Below, piece by piece: positions 7,970 to 14,574 of a stretch of 26,531 nt of DNA; positions within the stretch are counted from its first letter, which is position 1; each line of letters starts with the position of its first letter. The stretch is from positions 1 to 26,531 of IMG/VR virus record IMGVR_UViG_3300043775_000129. One strand, written 5' to 3'. The notes below the pieces were generated by a model. The model saw only the letters and a program-made list of their open reading frames with translations. It did no database searches and was not told where the DNA came from. Made by a program: the position numbers and the translations under genes. Origin of the DNA: a virus.

Positions 7970-9609
7970 TGGCAATAACATATACAGTCAAAAAAGGTGA
8001 CACTCTTAGTGCGATTGCTGCCAAGGCTGGCATTAGTCTAAAACAACTAATCGACCTTAACCCACAAATCAAAAACAAAAATCTTATCAATCCTGGGCAG
8101 AACATAACTATTTCTGAACCAACTCCAGCAAAAGGCGCTTCAGCGAATGCTATCATTCAGCAGTACACAGATGCGGCTAGCGGAAACGAGTATCTCAAAG
8201 GTCGCTATGGCCCAGGCAGTGGTCTAACCGCACCAGGAACTACAGCAACACAAGCAGCCTCAGTAACAGCAACTCCAGTGGTGCCAGTTGCGCCTGCTAC
8301 CGCTACAGCTACGGTAAAGGCTATACCTGTTGATAAGTCCGCAGCCACTAAAGCCTTGCTTGAAAAAGCTATAGCTGATAAGCTGGCTGCTGACAAGATT
8401 GCTGCCGATAAACTAGCTGCCGACAAGGCTGCTGCCGATAAGATAGCAGCAGAGTTAAAGATTAAGCAAGACCAAGAGGCAGCAGTTGCTGCAGCATTAG
8501 CTGCACAACTAGCCATAACTAAGGCTGAGCAGGACGCTAAGGACGCTACAACGGCAGCACAAATTGCTGCTGCTGAACAGGCTAGGATACAGGCGGAAGC
8601 CGCCCTAGCGGCCGCCAACGCCGCAACAGCAGCTAGTGCAGCGGCAGCATCTACTAACATTAACCAAACAGGCAATACAATCCTACCTTTGACAAGTCCA
8701 GCCGATGAGGCTGCTGCTTTGTATGATAAGGAACAAAAGGCTAAAGCCGAGCAAGAAAAGATTTTGGCAGAGCGACGCTCAGTGTCCGATGTACTTACAG
8801 ACCGCTTCAAGCAATATGGCTTGGAATCTTTAGTAGGAGCAATACGCAATCTTGCTATTGAGGGTGCTAGTGAGGCAACCATTACTCTAGCTTTACAAGA
8901 GACTCCAGAGTATAAGGAACGCTTTAGAGCTAACGAGGCACGCATCAAAGCGAACCTACGAGTTCTTTCACCTTCTGAGTATCTTAAGAATGAAGACGCA
9001 TATCGTTTGACGCTACGCGAGTATGGCTTGAACAAGTATGATACTGATGAGTACGTAACAAAGTTTATTGAAAACGATACAGCACCTGAAGAACTATCAG
9101 GTCGTATCGCGCTTGGAGTTAACCGCATTCAGAATGCTGACCCATTAGTTCTTAAGACACTTAGAGCCTATGGCGTAACTGATACTGACATGCTTGAGTA
9201 TGTACTAGATACCAAGAACAAGCTACCAGAAATAACAAGAAAAGTTCAGATTGCTGAAATTGGTGCAGCAGCACGTGCTCAAGGACTTAATGTTGGAACT
9301 ACAGAAGCAGAAATTGCTGCGTACAAAGCCACATCTGAAGCACTCGCCAACCAAGGTGTTGACCAAACTGACGCACAAAAGGGTTACAGCGCTATCGCTG
9401 GCTTCTTACCAGAGGCTGAGAAGTTAAGTGGCATCTATAGTAATATGGAAGGCTACGGCCAGACCCAAGCTGAGCAAGAAGTGTTTGGTAAGATGGCTTC
9501 TGCGAAACGCGCAAGAGAAGCTTTAAAGATGCAAGAGATTGCAGCCTTCAGTGGTTCAGCAGGAACTACTAAGGGCAGTCTAGGCAGCAAGGCCACTGGC
9601 CAAATCTAA
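7969..9609 (+). CDS. LysM-domain internal virion protein
   Basis: 546 aa. Residues 3-48 are a textbook LysM domain (YTVKKGDTLSAIAAKAGIS, then LNPQIKNKNLINPGQNITI), a peptidoglycan/chitin-binding fold. A Pro/Ala/Thr linker follows, then a long Ala-rich coiled coil (about 115-230) containing five tandem five-residue ADK(L/I/A)A units. The C-terminal half is helical (YGLESLVGAIRNLAIEG, LQETPEYKERFRANEARIK) and resembles widespread uncharacterised phage internal proteins. No signal peptide is seen, so the LysM is presumably delivered by the virion. That suggests the protein anchors the ejection conduit to the murein. No hydrolase motif was seen, so binding rather than cutting is the better guess. 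It starts at a TAATG junction with the previous gene. Confidence 0.75.
   Translation: MAITYTVKKGDTLSAIAAKAGISLKQLIDLNPQIKNKNLINPGQNITISEPTPAKGASANAIIQQYTDAASGNEYLKGRYGPGSGLTAPGTTATQAASVTATPVVPVAPATATATVKAIPVDKSAATKALLEKAIADKLAADKIAADKLAADKAAADKIAAELKIKQDQEAAVAAALAAQLAITKAEQDAKDATTAAQIAAAEQARIQAEAALAAANAATAASAAAASTNINQTGNTILPLTSPADEAAALYDKEQKAKAEQEKILAERRSVSDVLTDRFKQYGLESLVGAIRNLAIEGASEATITLALQETPEYKERFRANEARIKANLRVLSPSEYLKNEDAYRLTLREYGLNKYDTDEYVTKFIENDTAPEELSGRIALGVNRIQNADPLVLKTLRAYGVTDTDMLEYVLDTKNKLPEITRKVQIAEIGAAARAQGLNVGTTEAEIAAYKATSEALANQGVDQTDAQKGYSAIAGFLPEAEKLSGIYSNMEGYGQTQAEQEVFGKMASAKRAREALKMQEIAAFSGSAGTTKGSLGSKATGQI
8374..8448 (+). repeat. Five 15-bp tandem units (ADK-x-A)
   Basis: Five in-frame 5-residue units ADKLA, ADKIA, ADKLA, ADKAA, ADKIA within the coiled coil of the LysM protein. 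The DNA units have diverged at third positions, so the repeat is old rather than freshly expanded. Confidence 0.75.
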
Positions 9610-9727
9610 TATCCTGAGCGGACCTACCAGCCCCGCCAGCGTAACAGACTGGGAGCAAAAGCCAGCTCATTCCCCCGAATGAGAACTGCGGTTTGCGATT
9701 CAACTAACGAAAGGGTGGACAGTTGCT
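9610..9727 (+). other. GC-rich structured intergenic leader before the scaffold-capsid genes
   Basis: The largest intergenic gap in the left half, about 118 bases at roughly 56 percent GC, clearly above its neighbours. It holds a perfect stem-loop CTCATTC-CCCC-GAATGAG (9666-9672 with 9677-9683) and upstream complementary pieces CTGG/CCAG and GAGC/GCTC around 9649-9668. No T-run follows, so it is not a classical terminator. The scaffold ribosome site (AAGGGTGG, 9711-9718) closes the region. It may be a structured 5' leader, RNA-processing site or late promoter region; no clear sigma70 promoter is visible. Confidence 0.45.
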
Positions 9728-10207
9728 ATGAGCAACAACTACTGGGACGAAGACGAAGACGAGCTAGATACCGATACCATAACTGGAAACGAAAGTGGAA
9801 GTGACTTACTTAAAAAGTTACGTAAAGCTAAGCGTGCCGATGAGAAACGTATCAAAGAACTCACTGAGCAACTTGAGGGATTCTCCAAGCAGCAGCGTGA
9901 GCGTGTAGTCAAAGATGTCCTAGAACAAAAGGGTGTGAATCCTAAAGCAGTACGTTTAATTCTAAAAGACCTAGACGATGTTAATGAAGAGTCAGTGAAT
10001 AACTGGCTTGAAGATAACGGAGACTTGTTCGGATTGACTACTCAGGAAACACCAAAAGCTAACGAAGTCGACCGTGCTGCATTACGTCAGCAGGACGTAG
10101 TTACTCAAGGTGCAATCACACCTGACCGAGCTGAGAACTTAGAACAACGATTAGGCGCTGCGGAATCCGCAGAAGAAATCTTATCTATTCTCCGTTCACA
10201 AGAATAA
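9728..10207 (+). CDS. Capsid scaffolding protein
   Basis: A 159-aa, highly charged, helical protein. It has an acidic N-terminus (DEDEDELDTD), a coiled-coil-like middle (LLKKLRKAKRADEKRIKELTEQLEG, about 28-52), an acidic middle with WLEDNGDLFG and a helical C-terminus (LEQRLGAAESAEEILSILRS). Size, charge, low hydrophobic content and position immediately before the major capsid gene are typical of phage scaffolding proteins, which guide procapsid assembly and then leave or are cleaved. The Ntn hydrolase at 387-932 is a possible processing enzyme. The start has a good ribosome site about nine bases upstream. Confidence 0.8.
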   Translation: MSNNYWDEDEDELDTDTITGNESGSDLLKKLRKAKRADEKRIKELTEQLEGFSKQQRERVVKDVLEQKGVNPKAVRLILKDLDDVNEESVNNWLEDNGDLFGLTTQETPKANEVDRAALRQQDVVTQGAITPDRAENLEQRLGAAESAEEILSILRSQE

Positions 10208-10224
10208 TTCATTCATAGTATCTA

Positions 10225-10240
10225 GTCACTTGGAGGTGAC
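10225..10240 (+). promoter_or_regulatory. Strong Shine-Dalgarno folded in a small hairpin before the capsid gene
   Basis: GTCAC (10225-10229) and GTGAC (10236-10240) pair around a six-base loop TTGGAG. The near-perfect ribosome site GGAGGTGA (10232-10239) lies partly in the loop and partly in the 3' arm, with the capsid ATG four bases beyond the stem. A loop-exposed site could aid initiation, and the stem could stabilise the mRNA or tune translation. Confidence 0.55.
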
Positions 10241-10243
10241 AAC

Positions 10244-11191
10244 ATGGCCTACGTATCAACAGCATCCGATTCACTCGGAGGCACCGCTGGTGCAGCAGGT
10301 TTAGTTCAGAAGGCGTATGACCGTCTTTTGGAGTTTGCTCTCCGTTCAGAACCCCTAATTCGTTCTGTCGCAGACAAGCGCCCAACTAACCAATCAATTC
10401 CAGGTTCAACTGTAGTTCTACAACGCTACGTTGACCTATCAGCAGCAACAACTGCTCTAACTGAAACAACAGACCCAGATGCAGTAGCAATGTCTACACC
10501 AACATCAGTTACAATTACTCTTAACGAGTACGGTAACTCTGTTCTTGTAACACGTGCTTTGGAACTATTCAGCCTAGCTGATGTAGACCCAGCAATTGCT
10601 AACATCATCGCATTCAACCTAGCCGATTCAATCGACGCAGTTGCAATGACAACACTTCGTGGTGGTTCAAACGTGATTTACTCAGGTTCAACCGCTACAT
10701 CTACAGCAACAGTTACTGCTGCTGCAACACTATCTTCTGCTAACATCCGCAAGGCTGTTGCTAAGCTACGTGCTAACAAGTCAACTGCTCGCAAGGGTTC
10801 ACTATACTGGGCTGGTATCCACCCAGAAGTTTCACACGACCTTCGTGCAGAAACAGGCTCAGCAGGTTGGTTGCTTCCAAATCAGTACGGTTCTGCACAA
10901 GACCGTATCTGGGCTGGAGAAATCGGTACATACGAAGGTGCGTACTTCGTAGAGTCACCACGTCTTTACTCAGCTACTGATGGTGCTTCATCTGCAAAGG
11001 TGTACCGCACAATCCTAGCAGGACAGCAAGCAATGGCAGAAGCCGTTGCTGAAGAACCACATGTAGTCATCGGCCCAGTCGTTGACCGCTTGATGCGTCA
11101 CCGCCCAATGGGTTGGTACGGAGTTCTTGGTTTCGCTCGCTACCGCGAAGAAGCCCTGTACCGTATTGAGTCAGGTTCATCAATCGCTTAG
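10244..11191 (+). CDS. Major capsid protein (HK97-fold type)
   Basis: 315 aa with no signal peptide. The sequence has the usual run of a HK97-fold capsid protein: an N-terminal helical segment (AYDRLLEFALRSEPLIRSVADKRP), a stretch with GSTVVLQRYVDLSAATTALTE, the long helix region around LADVDPAIANIIAFNLADSIDAVAM, an Ala/Thr-rich loop, then LYWAGIHPEVSHDLRAE and a C-terminal RPMGWYGVLGFARYREEALY. Such segments occur in N4 gp56-like capsid families. It follows the scaffold, has the strongest ribosome site in the window and is followed by a hairpin, all consistent with a highly expressed protein. No obvious N-terminal delta domain to be cleaved is present; the scaffold is a separate gene. Confidence 0.85.
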   Translation: MAYVSTASDSLGGTAGAAGLVQKAYDRLLEFALRSEPLIRSVADKRPTNQSIPGSTVVLQRYVDLSAATTALTETTDPDAVAMSTPTSVTITLNEYGNSVLVTRALELFSLADVDPAIANIIAFNLADSIDAVAMTTLRGGSNVIYSGSTATSTATVTAAATLSSANIRKAVAKLRANKSTARKGSLYWAGIHPEVSHDLRAETGSAGWLLPNQYGSAQDRIWAGEIGTYEGAYFVESPRLYSATDGASSAKVYRTILAGQQAMAEAVAEEPHVVIGPVVDRLMRHRPMGWYGVLGFARYREEALYRIESGSSIA

Positions 11192-11204
11192 TTGATTGAC
11201 GCTG

Positions 11205-11230
11205 TGGCAGAGGGATAAAACTCTCTGCCA
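11205..11230 (+). other. Hairpin after the capsid gene
   Basis: TGGCAGAG (11205-11212) pairs with CTCTGCCA (11223-11230) around a ten-base loop, shortly after the capsid stop. No T-run follows, so partial termination, 3'-end protection or processing of the capsid mRNA is likelier than a full terminator. Confidence 0.55.
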
Positions 11231-11256
11231 TAGAGTAAGTTCATTAAGGAGAACTA

Positions 11257-11529
11257 ATGGCAACATACAAATTCACTACACCTTATGTCCTAGAAGGACC
11301 ATCAGGTGGGCATCGTTTGTTTTACTTTGCCAAACTCCGTAAGGGAATAACGATTGTAAAAAGTGGAAGCACTTACTCACAAATTCGTTATATACCAGAT
11401 GACACACAAGATGATTACGATGTTGTTTATCGTGGTGGTTATATACATGAAGGAATAAGTGAGGCAATTAAAGCCGAACTTATTGCTGGTGGCGTAGGAG
11501 TTACGGAAGCAAACTTTACAGCAGAATAG
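11257..11529 (+). CDS. Small protein downstream of the capsid gene, unknown
   Basis: 90 aa, beta-rich in the first two thirds (YKFTTPYVLEGPSGGHRLFYF, TIVKSGSTYSQIRYIPD) with a short helix near the C-terminus (GISEAIKAELIAGG). There are no cysteine motifs, membrane segments or recognised family. It has a good ribosome site (AAGGAG) and lies after the capsid hairpin. Small proteins at this place in phage genomes are often head decoration or completion proteins, but the sequence gives no direct support for that. Confidence 0.65.
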   Translation: MATYKFTTPYVLEGPSGGHRLFYFAKLRKGITIVKSGSTYSQIRYIPDDTQDDYDVVYRGGYIHEGISEAIKAELIAGGVGVTEANFTAE

Positions 11530-11536
11530 GGACAAG

Positions 11537-11968
11537 ATGAACTGCAGTCATATCAGCAAGGTTCTTGACTGGGGATTTGATGAGAACCATGACTTCATAG
11601 CGAAGACATGGGGATGCGTACTATGCGACGCAGTATCAGATGTACCGTTCAAAGATGAAGATAACATTCCAATTGACCACACTATGTGTGATGAAGATTG
11701 CTTTGGATGTAAGGCAAGAGGATTACAACTTAATACAGGCGATGCGGGTAGAGACATACCTGATAAGAAGTGGAACTCCGAACTTGGTGCTTACCGTGAG
11801 GCGCGACAACAAGGAATTCAACCAGCAGGCACAAGAATGAAAGACATAGAAGAAGCACACAAAGCATCTGAAAACTTAGGTCAGGCATACGATGCCGATT
11901 CAATGCCTAAGGCTAAGGATATAACCCCGAAGGCCGTAGAGGTCATGAAAGAGATAGGACAAATATAA
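11537..11968 (+). CDS. Cys/His-rich small protein, probable zinc binder
   Basis: 143 aa. The N-terminal 60 residues hold regularly spaced potential metal ligands: Cys3-x-His5, Cys27-x2-Cys30 (WGCVLC), His48, then Cys51-x3-Cys55-x2-Cys58. The rest is charged and helical (YREARQQGIQPAG, KDIEEAHKASENLG). I do not recognise the family. Zinc-ribbon-like proteins among head genes are seen in actinophages, but their role is unclear. Its stop overlaps the next ATG (TAATG). Confidence 0.65.
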   Translation: MNCSHISKVLDWGFDENHDFIAKTWGCVLCDAVSDVPFKDEDNIPIDHTMCDEDCFGCKARGLQLNTGDAGRDIPDKKWNSELGAYREARQQGIQPAGTRMKDIEEAHKASENLGQAYDADSMPKAKDITPKAVEVMKEIGQI

Positions 11969-12138
11969 TGCCAAAAGTCGGAATGAAGAAGTTTCCTTAT
12001 ACACCTGCGGGCAAGAAGGCTGCTAAGGCTTATGCTGCTGGCGAGAAGATGGAATCCAAGTCTGAGAAGATGATGGAAATGAAAAAGGGTATGATGAAGA
12101 AGAAGGCTGTCGTTAAGAAGATGGGCAAGAAGAAGTAA
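11968..12138 (+). CDS. Lys/Met-rich basic peptide (56 aa)
   Basis: A short gene that length filters easily miss. It begins MPKVGMKKFPYTPAGKKAAK and continues to a tail made almost only of Lys, Met and Glu (KKGMMKKKAVVKKMGKKK), very basic overall with about ten Met. The ATG overlaps the previous stop (TAATG) and the next ATG follows the TAA by one base, so it is locked into the operon. The N-terminal motif PKVG-x-K-x-FPYT followed by an Ala/Lys helix recurs, from memory, in small proteins of marine and freshwater podoviruses. Function is unknown; DNA or scaffold binding inside the head would fit the charge. Confidence 0.75.
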   Translation: MPKVGMKKFPYTPAGKKAAKAYAAGEKMESKSEKMMEMKKGMMKKKAVVKKMGKKK

Positions 12139-12139
12139 T

Positions 12140-12364
12140 ATGGCAAACAATCGCAATTACTTCCAGAACATCGCTAAAGAAATTAACGATGTTTATCAAG
12201 CCAGCCGACGCACAACTGAAATGAGCCAGACTTCTGGCCCAGGAACAGATGCTCGCGCTAACGCACTTCGTGTCCTACAAGACAAGCAAACTGGTCAATT
12301 ATTTGGTGCGGTCCTACAGGGTCGCCGTTACGACTCTAAAGGAAAGCAGATTAATAAAAAGTGA
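12140..12364 (+). CDS. Small charged phage protein, unknown
   Basis: 74 aa: MANNRNYFQNIAKEINDVYQ, then a polar middle (RTTEMSQTSGPGTDARANAL), a short helix and a basic C-terminus (RRYDSKGKQINKK). No domain is recognised. The stop TGA overlaps the GTG start of the next gene (GTGA), implying coupled translation. Its position among small head genes suggests a virion accessory part, without direct evidence. Confidence 0.65.
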   Translation: MANNRNYFQNIAKEINDVYQASRRTTEMSQTSGPGTDARANALRVLQDKQTGQLFGAVLQGRRYDSKGKQINKK

Positions 12365-12618
12365 GCGACCCAAGACTAAAGCGAGCAGGCGTATCTGGTT
12401 TTAACAAGCCAAAGCGTACACCCAACCACCCAAAGAAGTCACACGTAGTTGTGGCTAAAGAAGGTACTCAGGTTAAAACTATTCGCTTTGGTCAACAGGG
12501 TGTCACTGGCGACAAGAAGCCAACGGCACGCCAAGCGTCATTCAAAGCTCGTCACGCAAAGAACATTGCTAAAGGAAAGATGTCTGCTGCTTACTGGGCA
12601 GATAAGGTTAAGTGGTAA
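12361..12618 (+). CDS. Conserved basic small phage protein (GFNKPKRTPxHPxKSH type)
   Basis: 85 aa beginning at a GTG that overlaps the previous stop. It is strongly basic. The blocks RAGVSGFNKPKRTPNHPKKS, KTIRFGQQGVTGDKKPT and SFKARHAKNIAKGKMSAAYW are, as I recall them, hallmarks of a widespread uncharacterised family in aquatic podoviruses and myoviruses. Function is unknown; nucleic-acid binding would fit the charge. The order-preserving cluster with the Lys/Met peptide suggests a common job in the particle. Confidence 0.7.
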   Translation: MSDPRLKRAGVSGFNKPKRTPNHPKKSHVVVAKEGTQVKTIRFGQQGVTGDKKPTARQASFKARHAKNIAKGKMSAAYWADKVKW

Positions 12619-12637
12619 CTAACTAAAGGTGGGGACA

Positions 12638-13366
12638 ATGCAAGAAACAATTTCGGTCGCCTGGTGCGATAATGGTATGGTAGATGGCAAGTTCATGCAA
12701 GGCGTCACAGATGTTCTGCTTAAGTCTGGAGTAGAGTTTAAGTCAACTCTTCGCAGCCAAGGAAATCAGATTGCTCGTCAGCGTGAAACAGTAATCAACT
12801 ATTGGTTTGATAAGACTGATACTGAATGGTTATTGTGGGTTGACTCAGATGTAGTTATTAGTCCAGATAAGTTCAAGTTACTCTGGGATAATAAAGATGC
12901 TAAAGAGCGACCAATGCTGACTGGTGTTTATTTTACCACAGATACACCAGAAGAACCATTGATGATTCCAATGCCTACAGCATTTAATTTTGTTGATGAT
13001 GGCAAAGGTGGGTTTGGGGTATCAAGAGTTCATCCATTACCAGAGAACCAACTGATTCAAATTGGTGCGGCTGGCATGGGGTTCGTTCTTATGCACCGAA
13101 GTGTGGTTGAAAAGATTCGTACAGCAGCACCAGATGCCCAACTATTTATGGAAATGGGTAGAGGTACAAAGTTCATCGGAGAAGATATTTACTTCTTCGC
13201 CTTATGTGACAAAGCAGAAGTGCCACTGTGGTGCCATACAGGAGCAACCGTTCCTCATATGAAACGATTCTCATTTGATGAGCATTACTACAAGGCATTC
13301 TTTGGAACACCAAAAGAAGAAAAGAAGTCTAACTTAGTACTTCCGAAACGATATACGAAAGGTTAA
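12638..13366 (+). CDS. GT-A type glycosyltransferase-like protein
   Basis: 242 aa from the ATG at 12638. A GTG nine bases earlier lies within the ribosome site AAAGGTGGGG and is rejected as the start. The protein shows a GT-A fold pattern: N-terminal strand ISVAWCDNG, helix IARQRETVINYWFD (45-58), strand WLLWVDSDVV with the metal/sugar-nucleotide motif Asp69-Ser-Asp71, then MLTGVYF, a small-residue segment IGAAGMGFVLMHRSV, and KFIGEDIYFF carrying the likely catalytic Glu-Asp. The C-terminus has His (VPHMKRF). The substrate cannot be read from sequence. Its place inside the structural operon suggests it glycosylates a virion protein such as a capsid or fibre; modification of host surface glycans is an alternative. 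Confidence 0.75.
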   Translation: MQETISVAWCDNGMVDGKFMQGVTDVLLKSGVEFKSTLRSQGNQIARQRETVINYWFDKTDTEWLLWVDSDVVISPDKFKLLWDNKDAKERPMLTGVYFTTDTPEEPLMIPMPTAFNFVDDGKGGFGVSRVHPLPENQLIQIGAAGMGFVLMHRSVVEKIRTAAPDAQLFMEMGRGTKFIGEDIYFFALCDKAEVPLWCHTGATVPHMKRFSFDEHYYKAFFGTPKEEKKSNLVLPKRYTKG

Positions 13367-13369
13367 CAA

Positions 13370-13636
13370 ATGGCATTAGGCAAAGCAGGAAGCAGTCTAA
13401 CAGCAGAACTTAATAGGCTTGCTGGTATTACTGACGTGGCACGATACCTTGATGAACAAGGCGCTGCTAATGCCTGGGCTGGCACTACTGGTTTGGCAAC
13501 AGTAGGAGCACTAAACATCAAGGTATCGGCTTCTAGAACTAGGGATAAGTTCAAAGATATTAATGGTGTATGTAATGAACTTGCTGGAACAACTGGACTA
13601 GCAGCACCTGCTGCGCTAAGGAGCATAGACGCATAA
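13370..13636 (+). CDS. Small repeat-containing structural protein
   Basis: 88 aa, Ala/Gly/Leu-rich, with two diverged copies of a unit: LNRLAGI...WAGTTGLATVGALNIK and CNELAGTTGLAAPAALRSI. It looks helical and compact and has no catalytic residues. It ends in a TAATG overlap with the adaptor gene, so it is likely a partner at the head-tail joint or fibre base. Similar short repeats occur in phage structural proteins, but I cannot assign a family. Confidence 0.65.
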   Translation: MALGKAGSSLTAELNRLAGITDVARYLDEQGAANAWAGTTGLATVGALNIKVSASRTRDKFKDINGVCNELAGTTGLAAPAALRSIDA

Positions 13637-14565
13637 TGCCTACTCTAAATAACATGATTGATGAAACACTTATCAACCTAGCGGGTTACACCTTTCAGCA
13701 AGACCGCGCTACTCATCTTGTAACGCCCATCACAACTACAACATCGTCAAGCGCTGCCCCTTTGATTATGTCTCTAGGTTCTACTGACTCAGTGGGTAAA
13801 GGCATTGTTGAGATTGACGAAGAATTGCTCTGGGTAGACAACTACGACCGTATTTCTAACACTGCAACTGTGGCTCCGTATGGTCGTGGATACCTAGGCA
13901 CAACAGCAGCCACACACACACTTGACACAAAGGTTACTATCTCTCCAACCTTCCCACGTTTTACTATCAAGCGTGCTATCAATGACACAATCCGCGCTTT
14001 AGGCGCAAACATCTTCGCTGTTAAGACAGCAACCTTTACATTCAATGCAGCAGTTTCAACCTATGCTTTTGCTAACTTAAACATCAAGAATATCTTAACA
14101 GTTTCGTGGCAAGAGATTGGTCCTTCAAAAGAATGGCGTCCTATTCGGCGCTATGATTTCGACCCACTTGCTAACGCAGCAGCCTTTGGTTATACAACTG
14201 AACAAGTTCAAACAATCACCTTAGGTGAAGCCCCTATCTCAGGTCGTACAGTAAAGATTACTTACGCAACTGACCCAGTTTCTTTTACAACTAATACTGA
14301 AGATTACGCAACTCAAACAGGCTTACCAGAATCAACGCGGGACGTTGTGATTCTTGGTGCAGCCTATCGCCTACTCTCATTCCTTGACCCAGCACGCGCT
14401 GCTATGGTTAGCCCACAGGCTGACGAGACTGACAGCAAGCGTCCGTATGGCGCATCACAGTCTGCTACCAAGCAACTGTACGCGCTTTATTCACAACGCT
14501 TGAATGAGGAAACAAAATCACAACAACAGAATTATCCTCCTAAAGTCCACTACTCTCGCCGATAA
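13636..14565 (+). CDS. Head-tail adaptor / tail-tubular A-like protein
   Basis: 309 aa. The N-terminus (LNNMIDETLINLAGYTF) is followed by a beta-rich middle (VEIDEELLWVDNYDRI, GRGYLGTTAATHTLDTKV), then FPRFTIKRAINDTIRALGANIF, a second beta region and a C-terminal helical part (VVILGAAYRLLSFLDPARAA, then a basic tail). The alternation of helical ends and inserted beta domains, plus the position between capsid and fibre genes, fits the protein joining portal to tail in short-tailed phages. It is coupled to the preceding gene by TAATG. It could instead be a tail-completion protein. No enzymatic motif was seen. Confidence 0.6.
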   Translation: MPTLNNMIDETLINLAGYTFQQDRATHLVTPITTTTSSSAAPLIMSLGSTDSVGKGIVEIDEELLWVDNYDRISNTATVAPYGRGYLGTTAATHTLDTKVTISPTFPRFTIKRAINDTIRALGANIFAVKTATFTFNAAVSTYAFANLNIKNILTVSWQEIGPSKEWRPIRRYDFDPLANAAAFGYTTEQVQTITLGEAPISGRTVKITYATDPVSFTTNTEDYATQTGLPESTRDVVILGAAYRLLSFLDPARAAMVSPQADETDSKRPYGASQSATKQLYALYSQRLNEETKSQQQNYPPKVHYSRR

Positions 14566-14574
14566 GGACCAGCA

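Noticed and set aside
8205-9128. 307-aa minus-strand ORF opposite the LysM gene
   Set aside because: Ala/Ser-rich shadow of the Ala-rich coiled coil on the other strand; no ribosome site or family.
9610-9727. tRNA-like gene in the GC-rich leader
   Set aside because: No acceptor-stem pairing or T-loop consensus could be found; only local hairpins.
12629-12637. GTG start nine bases earlier for the glycosyltransferase
   Set aside because: The GTG is part of the ribosome site that serves the ATG at 12638.
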